NCBI RefSeq assembly: GCF_000826085.1
Contig: NZ_CCYM01000002.1
Coordinates: forward strand, 868,001-932,000
DNA: 64,000 nt
Direction: 5' to 3'
DNA from: Nigerium massiliense
Lineage (GTDB): Bacteria > Actinomycetota > Actinomycetes > Propionibacteriales > Propionibacteriaceae
The notes under the pieces were generated by a model that saw only the letters and a list, made by a program, of their open reading frames with translations, was not told the DNA's origin and did no database searches. This document shows, piece after piece, positions 17,050 through 26,378 of the stretch. A program made the position numbers and the translations under genes. Position 1 is the first letter of the stretch. Every line of letters starts with the position of its first letter.

Positions 17050-18137
17050 CGCCGCTCGGCGTCCGCGAGCAGCCGCGCCGCGAGTAGTCGGACGCGCTCG
17101 TCGCCGCTGCTCGCGGCACCGCGGATCGCGGCCTCGGCCTCGCCGCCGCCCAGATGGCCCAGCGCCAGCAGGGCGGCGAACCGCACGTCGTCGTCCGGGT
17201 CGGCCAGCAGCCTCGCCAGCGCAGGCCCGGACGCCGGGTCGCCGAGCATTCCGAGCGTCTCGGCGGCGTGCTCACGCACGCCCGCATCCGTCGACCCCAG
17301 TGCCGCACTTACCAGCGCGACGGCGTCCGGGCCGAGTTGCGCGAGCGCCGACGTCACCGCGTCCCGCTGGACGGGGTCGGCCTGGCCAAGTCTTCCGGCC
17401 AGCGCGACAGCGGCGTCCGGGCCGCCGAGGCGTCCGAGGGCGAATGCCGCCTTGGCCGCGACCAGCGGGTCCGGGTCGGTGAGCCGCGCCGTGAGCGCGC
17501 CCACCGCGGATCGGTCGCCCAGCTTGCTGAGTACGTGCGCCATCTGCAGCCGCACCGCAGGGTCGGGGTCGTCGAGGCGTCCCACGACGAGCGGGGTGAG
17601 GGCTGTGCCCTGCTGCCCGGCCGCCCAGGTGAGGACCTCGCGGACGTCTGCGCTCGGGTCGGACGCCAACTGGCCCACCAGCGTCTCCGGCGGGAGGGAC
17701 GTCGGGGCGTCCAACACCGCGCGCACCCGCACGCTTGATTCCGGGTGACGCAGCCGCTCGGTGAGGGCGATCACGTCCAGCACTTCCGCCCAGCCCGCCT
17801 CGGCCGCCCGGTCGAGCTGGGTGAGTCGCTGCAGCAACTCGCGCTCGGCCGCCAGCCTGTCGCGGACCAGCTCGATGTGCCGCTGGAGCGTCTCGGCCGC
17901 GTCGAAGCTCGGGTCGTCGAGCGCGTCGGCGATCTCCGGCAGGCTCAGCCCCAGTGACTTGAGGTGCTGGATGTTCAGCAGCCGGCGCACATCGCCGGGG
18001 GAGTAGAGGCGGTAGTCGCCGGACGTCCGCTCGCTCGGCACCAGCAGGCCGAGGTCGTCGTAGTGCCGGAGCGTCCGCACCGACAGCCCTGTGCGGCGGG
18101 CCACCTCGCCGATTCGCAGCCACCCGTCAGCGTCCAT
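17010..18137 (-). CDS. MerR-family regulator fused to HEAT repeats
   Basis: 375 residues. Residues 1-75 are a MerR winged helix (LRIGEVARRTGLSVRTLRHY, YRLYSPGDVRRLLNIQHLKS). A dimerisation helix follows (80-120), and about eight HEAT repeats fill 125-365, where MerR proteins usually carry their effector domain. The ATG giving MDADGWL is supported by TATGCT six bases upstream. By family, it should activate a promoter with a stretched spacer, and one lies before the HEAT gene at 16267. The signal is unknown. The fusion and the nearby stand-alone paralog make a compact regulatory pair. Confidence 0.9.
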   Translation of the reverse strand: MDADGWLRIGEVARRTGLSVRTLRHYDDLGLLVPSERTSGDYRLYSPGDVRRLLNIQHLKSLGLSLPEIADALDDPSFDAAETLQRHIELVRDRLAAERELLQRLTQLDRAAEAGWAEVLDVIALTERLRHPESSVRVRAVLDAPTSLPPETLVGQLASDPSADVREVLTWAAGQQGTALTPLVVGRLDDPDPAVRLQMAHVLSKLGDRSAVGALTARLTDPDPLVAAKAAFALGRLGGPDAAVALAGRLGQADPVQRDAVTSALAQLGPDAVALVSAALGSTDAGVREHAAETLGMLGDPASGPALARLLADPDDDVRFAALLALGHLGGGEAEAAIRGAASSGDERVRLLAARLLADAERRQSSAPGRGPASS

Positions 18138-18311
18138 GCCCCGAGCATAGGGAGCCAGGAAACATGCGATTGTCTCCATATATCTCCCCTGGTCAGCGCG
18201 GTGTGGTGAACGCGGGATTAAATCCCGACGCAGTGCTCCCCACGGCGACCACATCGTGTAGGGTTGAGATCAGGTGTTGGATTTATTTCGTTCTTTGCAG
18301 GATACGGCGGT

Positions 18312-18340
18312 AAAACCTCTGCGGAGGTAGCGGTTTTTTT
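18312..18340 (+). promoter_or_regulatory. Terminator-like hairpin in the cold-shock gene leader
   Basis: The 275-bp gap before csp holds a long leader. Within it AAAACC (18312-18317) pairs with GGTTTT (18332-18337) around an inner CTC/GAG stem, followed by seven Ts (18334-18340). This looks like an intrinsic terminator upstream of the coding region, which could act as an attenuator or be part of a cold-responsive leader. Long structured leaders are known for cspA-type genes; this particular structure is read directly from the sequence. Confidence 0.5.
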
Positions 18341-18412
18341 GAGAAGACGTTTTGAGCAACGCCGGATTGGCTCGATAGTCGGGCCAAACCTTCTCAAGAA
18401 AGGGAAACATCA

Positions 18413-18619
18413 ATGGCTACCGGTACCGTCAAGTGGTTCAACGCTGACAAGGGCTTCGGCTTCATCTCCCCCGACGACGGCTCTGCCGACGTCTTCGCCC
18501 ACTTCTCGGCGATCAACTCCACCGGCTTCCGTTCGCTGAACGAGAACGACAAGGTCGAGTACGAGGTGCAGCAGGGCCCGAAGGGGCTCCAGGCCGCCAA
18601 CATCAGCGTCATTCGCTGA
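18413..18619 (+). CDS. Cold-shock protein (CspA family)
   Basis: Single-domain RNA/ssDNA chaperone of 68 residues. Both nucleic-acid-binding motifs are intact: RNP1 KGFGFIS and RNP2 VFAHFSAI, after the start [25 protein letters not shown] lies before the ATG as a ribosome-binding site. Monocistronic, with a long structured 5' leader and a hairpin terminator 3'. Confidence 0.96.
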   Translation: MATGTVKWFNADKGFGFISPDDGSADVFAHFSAINSTGFRSLNENDKVEYEVQQGPKGLQAANISVIR

Positions 18620-18652
18620 TCATTGCGCTGATCTGACTGAACCGTATTGACC

Positions 18653-18686
18653 GACCGGCCGTCACCCTTCGGGGTGGCGGCCGGTC
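18653..18686 (+). terminator. Hairpin terminator after the cold-shock gene
   Basis: A 34-base near-perfect stem with a TTCG tetraloop (GACCGGCCG on the left arm, CGGCCGGTC on the right), followed by GTCTTT. Confidence 0.85.
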
Positions 18687-18755
18687 GTCTTTGTGCGCGG
18701 GTTGCCGCCGGTTGCCGCACCGGGAGTCAGGCGTCGAGGCCCTAGCATGGGGCGC

Positions 18756-19808
18756 ATGACTCGAACCCTGGTTCTGATCGCAAATCCCGGTGACGAGACC
18801 ATCGCCGCCTTCACCCTCACGGTGGAGGACGAGGCGACCGCGTCGCTGCAGCACCTCGCCACCAGCACGCTGGACGGCGCCAGCTCCACGTTCGCCGTGG
18901 ACGCCGACCGCGACCTCGTCTACGCGGGCGTCAAGGGCGAGACGCCCGCGATCGTCACGCTCAAGCTCGACCGCGAGTCCGGCGAACTCGCCGCCCAGTC
19001 GGTGCGCCCCGTCGACGACGCGATGACCTACCTCAGCCTCGCGCACGGCGGCACGGTGCTGCTCGGCGCGTCTTATGGCGGCGGCTTCGGTGGGACCTGG
19101 CCCGTCGGCGACGACGGCACGGTCGGCGAGCAGGCGGCCCGCATCGAGTACCCGAACGTGCACTGCGTCGTCCCCAGCCCCGATTCGGCGAACGCCTACT
19201 ACGTCTCGCTCGGCGCCGACCTCATCGCCCAGTACGACCTCGCCGACGATGGCACCCTCAGCCCGCTCGATCCTGCCACCGCGGACGCCCCGGCCGGCTC
19301 CGGTCCGCGGCACCTGATCCTGGACGAGGCGGGGACGAACGCCTACCTGATGACCGAGTTCACCGGCGAGGCGATCCGGTTCGAGCGCGACGCGTCCGGA
19401 CGGCTGACCCGGCAGGAGTCCGTGCAGGCGTTCGACACCACCCGCGGCCTCACCCAGAGCGTCTTCGGCGCCGACCCCGTCGAGAACCACCTCATCTGGG
19501 GCGCCGACCTGCACCTGGCCGCCGACGAGGCGTACCTGCTGTGCTCCGAGCGCTGCGAGAGCACGATCGCGACGGTCTCCCTCGACGAGGACGGCGCGCT
19601 CAAGGGCGTCGTCGCCCTGGCCGACACCGAGAAGCAGCCTCGCGGCTTCGGCGTCTCCCCCGACGGGCGGCACGTCGTGACGGTCGGGGAGAAGTCGACG
19701 GAGGCGTCCCTCACCACGATCGCCACCGACGGCGAGCTCGTCGAGGTCGACGGCGCCCACTGCGGCCACGGGCCGAACTGGGTGCGGATGGTTACGCTGG
19801 ACGACTGA
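18756..19808 (+). CDS. Lactonase-family beta-propeller protein (6-phosphogluconolactonase type, COG2706)
   Basis: About 350 residues of repeating beta-propeller blades (TFAVDADRDLVYAG, CVVPSPDSANAYYVSLGADL, GPRHLILDEAGTNAYLMTEF, FGVSPDGRHVVTVGE), the pattern of the YbhE/Pgl lactonase family. Several family members hydrolyse 6-phosphogluconolactone, but others have unknown substrates, so the assignment is at family level. The ATG at 18756 is preferred over an in-frame ATG at 18747 because TAGCAT (18743-18748) is a -10 box seven bases upstream and itself overlaps the earlier ATG. Convergent with otsA. Confidence 0.82.
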   Translation: MTRTLVLIANPGDETIAAFTLTVEDEATASLQHLATSTLDGASSTFAVDADRDLVYAGVKGETPAIVTLKLDRESGELAAQSVRPVDDAMTYLSLAHGGTVLLGASYGGGFGGTWPVGDDGTVGEQAARIEYPNVHCVVPSPDSANAYYVSLGADLIAQYDLADDGTLSPLDPATADAPAGSGPRHLILDEAGTNAYLMTEFTGEAIRFERDASGRLTRQESVQAFDTTRGLTQSVFGADPVENHLIWGADLHLAADEAYLLCSERCESTIATVSLDEDGALKGVVALADTEKQPRGFGVSPDGRHVVTVGEKSTEASLTTIATDGELVEVDGAHCGHGPNWVRMVTLDD

Positions 19809-19814
19809 CCCGGG

Positions 19815-21248
19815 TCAGCCCTCGTCGGGCTTCATATCGGGATCGAGGTCGCCGAGGAAGTCCGACGCCCACTTCTTGATGTCGTGGGTGACGACCTGGC
19901 GGCGCAGCGCCCGCATGCGGCGCCGCTTGTTCGCCGCGGTGTCGTTCATGGCCTGAAGGGTCGTGTTCTTCATCCCGTTGATGTCGTACGGGTTGACCAT
20001 GTACGCCTGCTTGAGCTCCAGCGCAGCGCCGGCGAACTCGCTGAGCACCAGGGCGCCGTCGTTGTTCGGCCGGCAGGCCAGGTACTCCTTGGCGACCAGG
20101 TTCATGCCGTCGCGCAGCGGCGTCACGACCATGACGTCGGCGGCCAGATACATCGCGGCCATCTCCGAGCGCGGGAACGTGTTGTGCAGGTACGTGATCG
20201 GGGAGCGACCGATGCGCCCCATGTCGCCGTTGATGCGCCCGACGAGCAGCTCGATGTCGTCGCGCAGGCGCTTGTACTCTTCGACGCGCTCGCGCGACGG
20301 CGTCGCCACCTGCAGGAAGACGGCCTCGTCGGCGTCGAGCTCGCCCGACTTGAAGAGCTCACCGAACGCGCGGATGCGCTGGCGCAGGCCCTTGGTGTAG
20401 TCGAGCCGGTCGACGCCGAAGAAGACGGTCTTGGCGTCCAGGTCGTCGCGGATCTCCTTGGCGCGGGCCTTGACCTCGGGGCTGCGGGCCAGGTCCTCGA
20501 ACATCTGCACGTCGATCGAGATCGGGTACGCCCGCGCGCGGGAGCGGCGGCCGTCCGGCGTCGTGAAGGTGTCGCGTTGCACCTGGTAGTTCATACGCGT
20601 GCGCAGCAGCCGCAGGAAGTTCGCGGCGCCTTCGGGCGTCTGGAAGCCGACGAGGTCGGCGCCCGCGAGGCCCTCGAGGATGCGCTCGCGCCACGGCAGC
20701 TGCCCGAACAGCTCCCCGGGCGGGAATGGGATGTGCAGGAAGAAGCCGATCTTCAGGTCGGGGCGCACGTCGCGCAGCATCTTCGGCACCAGCTGCAGCT
20801 GGTAGTCCTGCACCCAGACCGTGGCGCCCTCCTCCGCGACCTCGGCCGCGGCGTCCGCGAAGCGTTGGTTGACTTTCACGTAGGCGTCCCACCACTCGCG
20901 GTGGTACTCGGGGAACGCGACGGAGTCGTGGTACAGCGGCCACAGCGTCGCGTTCGAGAAGCCCTCGTAGTACTCGTTGATCTCGTCTTGGGACAGCTCG
21001 ACGGGAACCTGCTTGATGTCGTCGGCCTCGAACGGGTCGAGCTTCTCGCCGGGAGCGCCGGACCAGCCGATCCAGGCGCCGTCCTGGTTCTTCATGACCG
21101 GCTCCATCGCGGTCACAAGACCGCCCGGGGACGTACGCCAGGTCGTGCTGCCGTCGTCGTTGGTCACCTGCTCGACGGGCAGCCGGTTGGCGACCACGAC
21201 GAACGAAGCCTGGGGGTTGCTCTTGCTCTCGTTGTTCACATCGTCCAC
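19815..21248 (-). CDS. otsA: Trehalose-6-phosphate synthase (GT20)
   Basis: Makes trehalose 6-phosphate from UDP- (or ADP-)glucose and glucose 6-phosphate; osmotic and desiccation protection. 477 residues with family motifs [47 protein letters not shown], the nucleotide-sugar region [16 protein letters not shown] and [16 protein letters not shown]. The GTG start follows a GGAGG site. It is divergent from otsB, and the 56 bases between them must hold both promoters. Confidence 0.95.
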   Translation of the reverse strand: MDDVNNESKSNPQASFVVVANRLPVEQVTNDDGSTTWRTSPGGLVTAMEPVMKNQDGAWIGWSGAPGEKLDPFEADDIKQVPVELSQDEINEYYEGFSNATLWPLYHDSVAFPEYHREWWDAYVKVNQRFADAAAEVAEEGATVWVQDYQLQLVPKMLRDVRPDLKIGFFLHIPFPPGELFGQLPWRERILEGLAGADLVGFQTPEGAANFLRLLRTRMNYQVQRDTFTTPDGRRSRARAYPISIDVQMFEDLARSPEVKARAKEIRDDLDAKTVFFGVDRLDYTKGLRQRIRAFGELFKSGELDADEAVFLQVATPSRERVEEYKRLRDDIELLVGRINGDMGRIGRSPITYLHNTFPRSEMAAMYLAADVMVVTPLRDGMNLVAKEYLACRPNNDGALVLSEFAGAALELKQAYMVNPYDINGMKNTTLQAMNDTAANKRRRMRALRRQVVTHDIKKWASDFLGDLDPDMKPDEG

Positions 21249-21304
21249 CTCCGCCTCCTAACTTAGGGTTGCGAAGGCTGTTCCGCTCCGACCGAAGGGG
21301 AATC

Positions 21305-22126
21305 GTGACCATCACCACTCAGACCGGACGTCGCGCCTGGGACGCGATCGTGGCCGATCCGGCCAGCACGCTGCTGTGCAGTGACTTCGACGGGGTGCTG
21401 TCGCCGATCCAGGCCGACCCCGACACCGCGTCCGCCGCACCGGAGACCGTCGCGGCGCTGAACCGGCTGGGCACCAAGCTGGGCAAGATCGCCGTGGTCA
21501 CCGGACGCGTCGCCCGTAAGGCGGTCGAGCTCGGCTCGTTCGAGAAGCACGACGGCCTTGCGGAGATGTCCGTGCTGGGCCTCTACGGCCAGGAGCGCTG
21601 GGACGCCGCCACCGGCGAGTACCGCGAGCCCGAGCCGCCCGAGGGCATCGCCGGCGTGAAGGCGGAGTTGCCCGCGGTCCTGGCCGAGCTCGGCCTGGCG
21701 AACGCCCGTGTCGAGGACAAGCGGCTGTCGGTCGGCGTCCACACCCGCGAGCTGCCCGACGCCGCCGGCGCGTTCGCGACGTTGGAGCAGCCGATCCGCA
21801 GCCTCGCCGAGCGGCACGGCCTGCTGGTCGAACCCGGACGCAACGTGCTCGAGATCCGCGGACCCGGCTCCGACAAGGGCGACGCCGTCCGCGCGCTGGT
21901 CGCCGAGGTGCAGCCCAGGACCATCATCTTCGCGGGGGACGACCTCGGCGACGTCGCCGCGTTCGAGGCGATCGCCCGGCTGCGCGAGGAGGGTTACGAG
22001 GGTCTGCTGATCTGCTCGGGCTCGGACGAACAGGACGCCCTGGTGGCGTTGGCCGACGTCGTGGTGCCGGGGCCGCCCGGCGTCGCGGCGTTGCTGAACG
22101 ACCTCGCCGACGCGCTCGGCGCCTGA
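21305..22126 (+). CDS. otsB: Trehalose-6-phosphate phosphatase (HAD family)
   Basis: Removes phosphate from trehalose 6-phosphate, completing the OtsAB pathway with the divergent neighbour. HAD motif I is CSDFDGVLSPI (nucleophile Asp), and motif IV is FAGDDLGDVAAFEAI; EIRGPGSDKGDAVRAL contains the expected Lys region. About 273 residues. The GTG start at 21305 is preferred because GAAGGGG precedes it; a TTG at 21269 would add an unrelated basic stretch. It ends eight bases before the arfB stop on the other strand. Confidence 0.93.
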   Translation: MTITTQTGRRAWDAIVADPASTLLCSDFDGVLSPIQADPDTASAAPETVAALNRLGTKLGKIAVVTGRVARKAVELGSFEKHDGLAEMSVLGLYGQERWDAATGEYREPEPPEGIAGVKAELPAVLAELGLANARVEDKRLSVGVHTRELPDAAGAFATLEQPIRSLAERHGLLVEPGRNVLEIRGPGSDKGDAVRALVAEVQPRTIIFAGDDLGDVAAFEAIARLREEGYEGLLICSGSDEQDALVALADVVVPGPPGVAALLNDLADALGA

Positions 22127-22134
22127 TCGCCTGA

Positions 22135-22585
22135 TCAGTCCTCGGGGCGGACCTGGCCGCGGCCGCGCTTGACGTCCGCGCGGCGGTGCTTGCCGGCCAG
22201 GCGCCGCTCGACCGACCCCCTGGGTCGGACGGGTCTTGCGGCGCGCCGGCTGGGGCGGGGCCAGCGCGGCGCGCAGCACCTGCGCCAGCCGCTCGCGGGC
22301 GGCCGCGCGGTTGCGGAACTGCGAGCGCTCCTCCGAGGCGTCGACAGTGAGGACGCCGTCGTCCAGCCGACCCGTCAGCCGCCGCAGCGCCCGGCGGCGC
22401 TGGGTCTCGGTGAGGCTGGGGCTGCCGGCGACGTCGAACGAGAGCTGGACGCGGGAGTCGGTGGTGTTCACGCCCTGCCCGCCCGGGCCGGACGACCGGG
22501 AGAACCGCTCGGTCAACTCGCCGGCGGGGATGACGAGGCCGGACGGGACGCCCGGACCGGGTTGCAGCCGCAGGTCGTCGCTCAT
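22135..22585 (-). pseudogene. arfB: Peptidyl-tRNA hydrolase ArfB (YaeJ type), +1 frameshift near the 3' end
   Basis: Ribosome-rescue factor that releases stalled peptides. The catalytic GGQ is in SSGPGGQGVNTTDSRV, followed by the family core LSFDVAGS and FRNRAAARERL. After KTRPTQG the frame shifts: the coding strand has five Gs (plus-strand CCCCC, 22216-22220) where four would give the normal basic tail SVERRLAGKHRRADVKRGRG ending at the stop 22135-22137. The span is 451 bases, one more than a multiple of three. The basic tail inserts in the mRNA channel, so the shifted form should be impaired. A sequencing error in the G run is a real alternative. Confidence 0.88.
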
Positions 22586-24945
22586 CCCTCCGGCACCTCC
22601 TCCCGCGCCACGTCCCCGGCCACCTTGTCCGGGCGCCACCCGCGCCACACAGGCTGGCGCAGCCGGCCCGTCGACGTCCACTCGCTGAACGTCACCTCGC
22701 CGACGAGCTCGGGCGTCACCCAGCGCGCATCCTTGGCGTCGGCCCGCGGGACGCCGTCGAGCGGGGCGGCGTCGATGGCGCGCGCGTCCAGCATCGTGCG
22801 GGCCTCGACGAGCGCCTTGTCGCTGAACCCGCTCCCGACGCGTCCGACGTAGGACAGCCCGTCCTCACCGTTGACCGCGAGCAGCAGCCCGCCCAGCGTG
22901 GCGGAGCGTCCGCCCTTGCCGGGCGCCCAGCCGACGACCACGACCTCCTGGGTGCGGACGTTCTTGATCTTCAGCCAGGCGCTGCCGCGGCGTCCGGGAA
23001 GGTAGACGCTGTCGGCGCGCTTGGCGACGACGCCTTCCAGCTGAAGCTGCCTGCTGGCGGCCAAGGCGGTGTCGCGATCGGTGCCGAACGTCGTCGGTAC
23101 GTGGACGTGCTCGCCGCCATCGCCCACCAGTTCCTCCAGGGCGGCGCGCCGCTCGACGTAAGGGCGCCGGACGTACGACCGTCCGTCGAGGAACAGCAGG
23201 TCGAACATCATGTAGTGCGCCGCGTGGGCGCCGGTGCCGTGGTTCTGCAGCAGCTCGAACCGGGAGCGGCCCTGGTCGTCGAGGACGACGATCTCCCCGT
23301 CGAGGACGGCCTCGCGCCCGGCCAGCAGCGGTCCCAGCTCGGCGAGCTCGGGGTAGTTCGCCGACAGGTCGATGCCGCCGCGGCTGCGCCACGACACCGC
23401 CCCGCCGCCGACCGTCGCGATCGCGCGGTAGCCGTCCCACTTCACCTCGAAGTGCCAGTCGTCCCCGGTGACGTCGGCCGCGGTCGCCGGGGTGGCCAGC
23501 ATGGGCTCGATGACAGGGAGGTGCTCCGGCTCGGACGCCTCCGCGGTGTCCTCGGCAGGCTCCATCAGGTGGAGGAGCCAGTTCTTCTCCGCGTCGCCGT
23601 GCGCCGTGTGGATCAGCGCGTATCGCCGGGGGACGCCGCCCAGGCCGCCGCCGGGGCGTCCGGTCAGGGTGGCGATCACCTCGCGGCCGTCGCGCCACTT
23701 CTCGACCTCGATGGTGCCGGCGTCCCAGATCGTCACGGTGCCGCCGCCGTACTCGCCGGACGGGATCGTCCCCTCGAAGGAGCCGTACTCCAGCGGATGA
23801 TCCTCGGTCTGGACGGCCAGCCGGTTCGTTCCCGCCTCGAGCGGAGGCCCCTTCGGCACCGCCCACGACACCAGGACGCCGTCGTGCTCGAGCCGGAAGT
23901 CGTAGTGAAGCCGCGAGGCGTGGTGCTCCTGGATGACGAACGAGTTGCCGTCGCCGGGCGTGGGGGGCGCGTCCGGCACGGGCTCGGGGGTGATCGCCGC
24001 GTCCCGCATCGACCGGTAGGTGGCCAGCCGGTCGGGGGAGGCCGAGGCGTCCTCGGCGTCCGGCAGCAGGACGGCCAGCGGGTCGCCCAGGCTCTCGAGC
24101 CGCCGAAGCGCCTCGTGGAAGTCGAGCTGGGTGAGGCCGGGCTCGATCTCGTCCCACCTGCGTGGAGCGGCGACCGTCGGGCGCTCGCGTCCCCGCAGCG
24201 AGTACGGCGAGATCGTGGTCTTGTTGCCGTTGTTCTGGCTCCAGTCGAGCAGCACCTTGCCGCCGCGAAGCTCCTTCTTCATGTCGCTGACGACCAGGTC
24301 GGGGCGCAACGATTCCAGCGACCGAGCCAGCTCGTGGGCCAGCTCGGACGCCTCCGCGCACGTCAGGTGGCCGTCCAACCCCGCGTAGAGGTGGATGCCC
24401 TTGCTGCCGCTCGTCACCGGGACCGAGACGAAGCCGATGCCGTCGAGCACCTCCTTGATGAGGTGGGCGAGTTCCACGCACTCGTCGAGGCCGGCGCCCT
24501 CGCCCGGGTCGAGGTCGAGGACGAGCCGGTCGGGGTTGAGCCGCGCCCCGTCGTCGTCGAAGCGCCACTGCGGGACGTGCAGTTCCAGCGCCGCCAGCTG
24601 CGCCAGCCAGACCAGCGTCGCCGTGTCGTTGACCAGGGGATAGGACGCGTCGTCGTCCTTGTGCTCGATGGTCCGGCGCAGCACCCACTCGGGCGTGGAG
24701 CGGTCATCGGAGTTCTTATGGAAGAACGGCTTGGCGGGGTCCTTCGCCGTTCCGACGCCGTGCACCCAGCGCTTCCGCGTGACGGGGCGGCCAGCCAGGT
24801 GCGGCACCAGCCACGGCGCGACGGCCTGGTAGTAGCCGATGACGTCGCCCTTCGTGGTTCCCGTCGCCGGGTACATCACCTTGTCGAGGTTCGTCACCTT
24901 GACCGAGCGGCCCTCGACCCGCACCGACGCAGAGTTCGCGGCCAT
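22582..24945 (-). CDS. ligD: ATP-dependent DNA ligase D, Pol-PE-Lig order
   Basis: Repairs double-strand breaks by non-homologous end joining with Ku. 787 residues. The order is primase-polymerase (about 1-290; VLDLDPGEG, TSGSKGIHLY), phosphoesterase (about 320-480; EHHASRLHYDFRLEHDG, the His-Asp metal site), and ligase (about 495-787; the nucleotidyl Lys in FEVKWDGYRAIA, LDGEIVVLD, EGVVAKR, WLKIKN). This is the mycobacterial-type arrangement. The stop overlaps the arfB ATG by four bases. No ku gene is in the window. Confidence 0.95.
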   Translation of the reverse strand: MAANSASVRVEGRSVKVTNLDKVMYPATGTTKGDVIGYYQAVAPWLVPHLAGRPVTRKRWVHGVGTAKDPAKPFFHKNSDDRSTPEWVLRRTIEHKDDDASYPLVNDTATLVWLAQLAALELHVPQWRFDDDGARLNPDRLVLDLDPGEGAGLDECVELAHLIKEVLDGIGFVSVPVTSGSKGIHLYAGLDGHLTCAEASELAHELARSLESLRPDLVVSDMKKELRGGKVLLDWSQNNGNKTTISPYSLRGRERPTVAAPRRWDEIEPGLTQLDFHEALRRLESLGDPLAVLLPDAEDASASPDRLATYRSMRDAAITPEPVPDAPPTPGDGNSFVIQEHHASRLHYDFRLEHDGVLVSWAVPKGPPLEAGTNRLAVQTEDHPLEYGSFEGTIPSGEYGGGTVTIWDAGTIEVEKWRDGREVIATLTGRPGGGLGGVPRRYALIHTAHGDAEKNWLLHLMEPAEDTAEASEPEHLPVIEPMLATPATAADVTGDDWHFEVKWDGYRAIATVGGGAVSWRSRGGIDLSANYPELAELGPLLAGREAVLDGEIVVLDDQGRSRFELLQNHGTGAHAAHYMMFDLLFLDGRSYVRRPYVERRAALEELVGDGGEHVHVPTTFGTDRDTALAASRQLQLEGVVAKRADSVYLPGRRGSAWLKIKNVRTQEVVVVGWAPGKGGRSATLGGLLLAVNGEDGLSYVGRVGSGFSDKALVEARTMLDARAIDAAPLDGVPRADAKDARWVTPELVGEVTFSEWTSTGRLRQPVWRGWRPDKVAGDVAREEVPEG

Positions 24946-24947
24946 GG

Positions 24948-26303
24948 CTACGTCTGCTCGAGGGCCCGATGGGCGCGCTCGGGCAGCAGGAGCGCCGACA
25001 CGGCGGCCAGCCCGAAGGACGCGGCGAACACCCCGAACACCAGCGGGTGCCCGCCGGAGCCGACCAGCCACGGCACGATGAGCGGGGCGATCATCGACGC
25101 GATGCGCCCGAAGGCGGCGGCCGCGCCGGTGCCGGTGCCGCGCACGCGGGTCGGGTACAGCTCGGGCCCGATCGCGTAGAGCGCCCCCCAGGCGCCGAGG
25201 TTGAAGAACGACAGCGCGCAGCCGGCGGCGATGATCGTCGTGGGGTTGGTCGCGGCGCCGAAGAGCGCTGCCGAAACCGCCGATCCGGCGAGGAAGACGG
25301 CCAGGGTGGTGCGGCGTCCCCACACCTCGATCAGCCACGCCGCCGCCGCGTAGCCGGGGATCTGCGCCAGCGTGATGATCAGCGTGTACTCGAAGCTTTG
25401 GATCATCGTGTAGCCCGACTTGATCAGCAGCGACGGCAGCCAGATGAACGCCCCGTAGTAGCTCAGGTTGATGCAGAACCACACGATCCACAGCGCGAGG
25501 GTGCGGTGGCGGTAGGTGGGCGACCAGATCGACTCCGCGGCCTCGACGACGGACGCCTCGGGCTCCCGCGTGGGGACGGGCTCGACTCCGGCGGAGGACT
25601 CGAAGGCGCGCACGGAGGCCTCCGCCTCGGCGTCGCGACCCTTCGACTCCAGGAACCGGACGCTCTCGGGCAGCCCGAAGCGCACCACCACGGCGTAGAT
25701 CGTCGGGATGATGCCGGCCCCCAGCGCCCAGCGCCAGCCGTTCGCACCCCCGGCCGGGATGACGAAGTAGCCGATGAGTGCGGCCAGGATCCAGCCGACC
25801 GCCCAGAAGGCCTCCAGCGCCACCACCATGCGGCCGCGGATGCGCGTCGGCGCGAACTCGCTGACCAGGGTGGACGCCACGGGGAGCTCGGCGCCCAGCC
25901 CCAGCCCGACGATGAACCGCAGCACCATCAGGGCGGTCACGGACGCCACGAGCGCGGACGCCCCGGTGGCGAGGCCGTAGATCAGCAGGGTGGCGGCGAA
26001 GACCTGGCGGCGTCCGAGCTTGTCCGCGAGCAGGCCGCCCAGGCTGGCGCCGATGGCCATGCCGATGAATCCGATGGAGCCGATCAGGCTGAGCTGCACG
26101 TCGTTCAGGTGCCACTGGCGGCTGAGCGCGGCCATGACGAACGAGATGAGGCCGACGTCCATGGCGTCCAGCGCCCAACCGAGGCCGGAACCGACGAGGA
26201 GCTTGCCGTGCTGCCGGGTGAACGGGAGCCGGTCGAGGCGCTCCGCGCGAGTCAGGGCGTCCTGTGTCGGGTGTGGGGACGCGGCATTCTGGGCGGTGGG
26301 CAT
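24948..26303 (-). CDS. MFS transporter, sugar-porter/NiaP-like
   Basis: 451 residues, twelve transmembrane helices. It has the MFS signature between helices 2 and 3 (GGLLADKLGRRQVF) and a second-half signature (WLIEVWGRRTTLAV). A soluble central loop of about 60 residues (about 205-265) and the motif ELYPTRVRGTGTGAA after the tenth helix point to the metabolite/sugar porter branch that includes NiaP and aromatic-acid carriers. The substrate cannot be told. The stop is two bases before the ligD start, so the two may be co-transcribed. Confidence 0.85.
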   Translation of the reverse strand: MPTAQNAASPHPTQDALTRAERLDRLPFTRQHGKLLVGSGLGWALDAMDVGLISFVMAALSRQWHLNDVQLSLIGSIGFIGMAIGASLGGLLADKLGRRQVFAATLLIYGLATGASALVASVTALMVLRFIVGLGLGAELPVASTLVSEFAPTRIRGRMVVALEAFWAVGWILAALIGYFVIPAGGANGWRWALGAGIIPTIYAVVVRFGLPESVRFLESKGRDAEAEASVRAFESSAGVEPVPTREPEASVVEAAESIWSPTYRHRTLALWIVWFCINLSYYGAFIWLPSLLIKSGYTMIQSFEYTLIITLAQIPGYAAAAWLIEVWGRRTTLAVFLAGSAVSAALFGAATNPTTIIAAGCALSFFNLGAWGALYAIGPELYPTRVRGTGTGAAAAFGRIASMIAPLIVPWLVGSGGHPLVFGVFAASFGLAAVSALLLPERAHRALEQT

Positions 26304-26378
26304 GGGGCTCCTCGGGCGCTGGGCTGCGGCAAAACTAGTCCATCTGACGATCACCCGGGTAGAACTCTGACGAATCCG

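Noticed and set aside
21269..21304. Upstream TTG start for otsB
   Set aside because: The added residues are not trehalose-phosphatase-like and the GTG at 21305 has its own ribosome-binding site.
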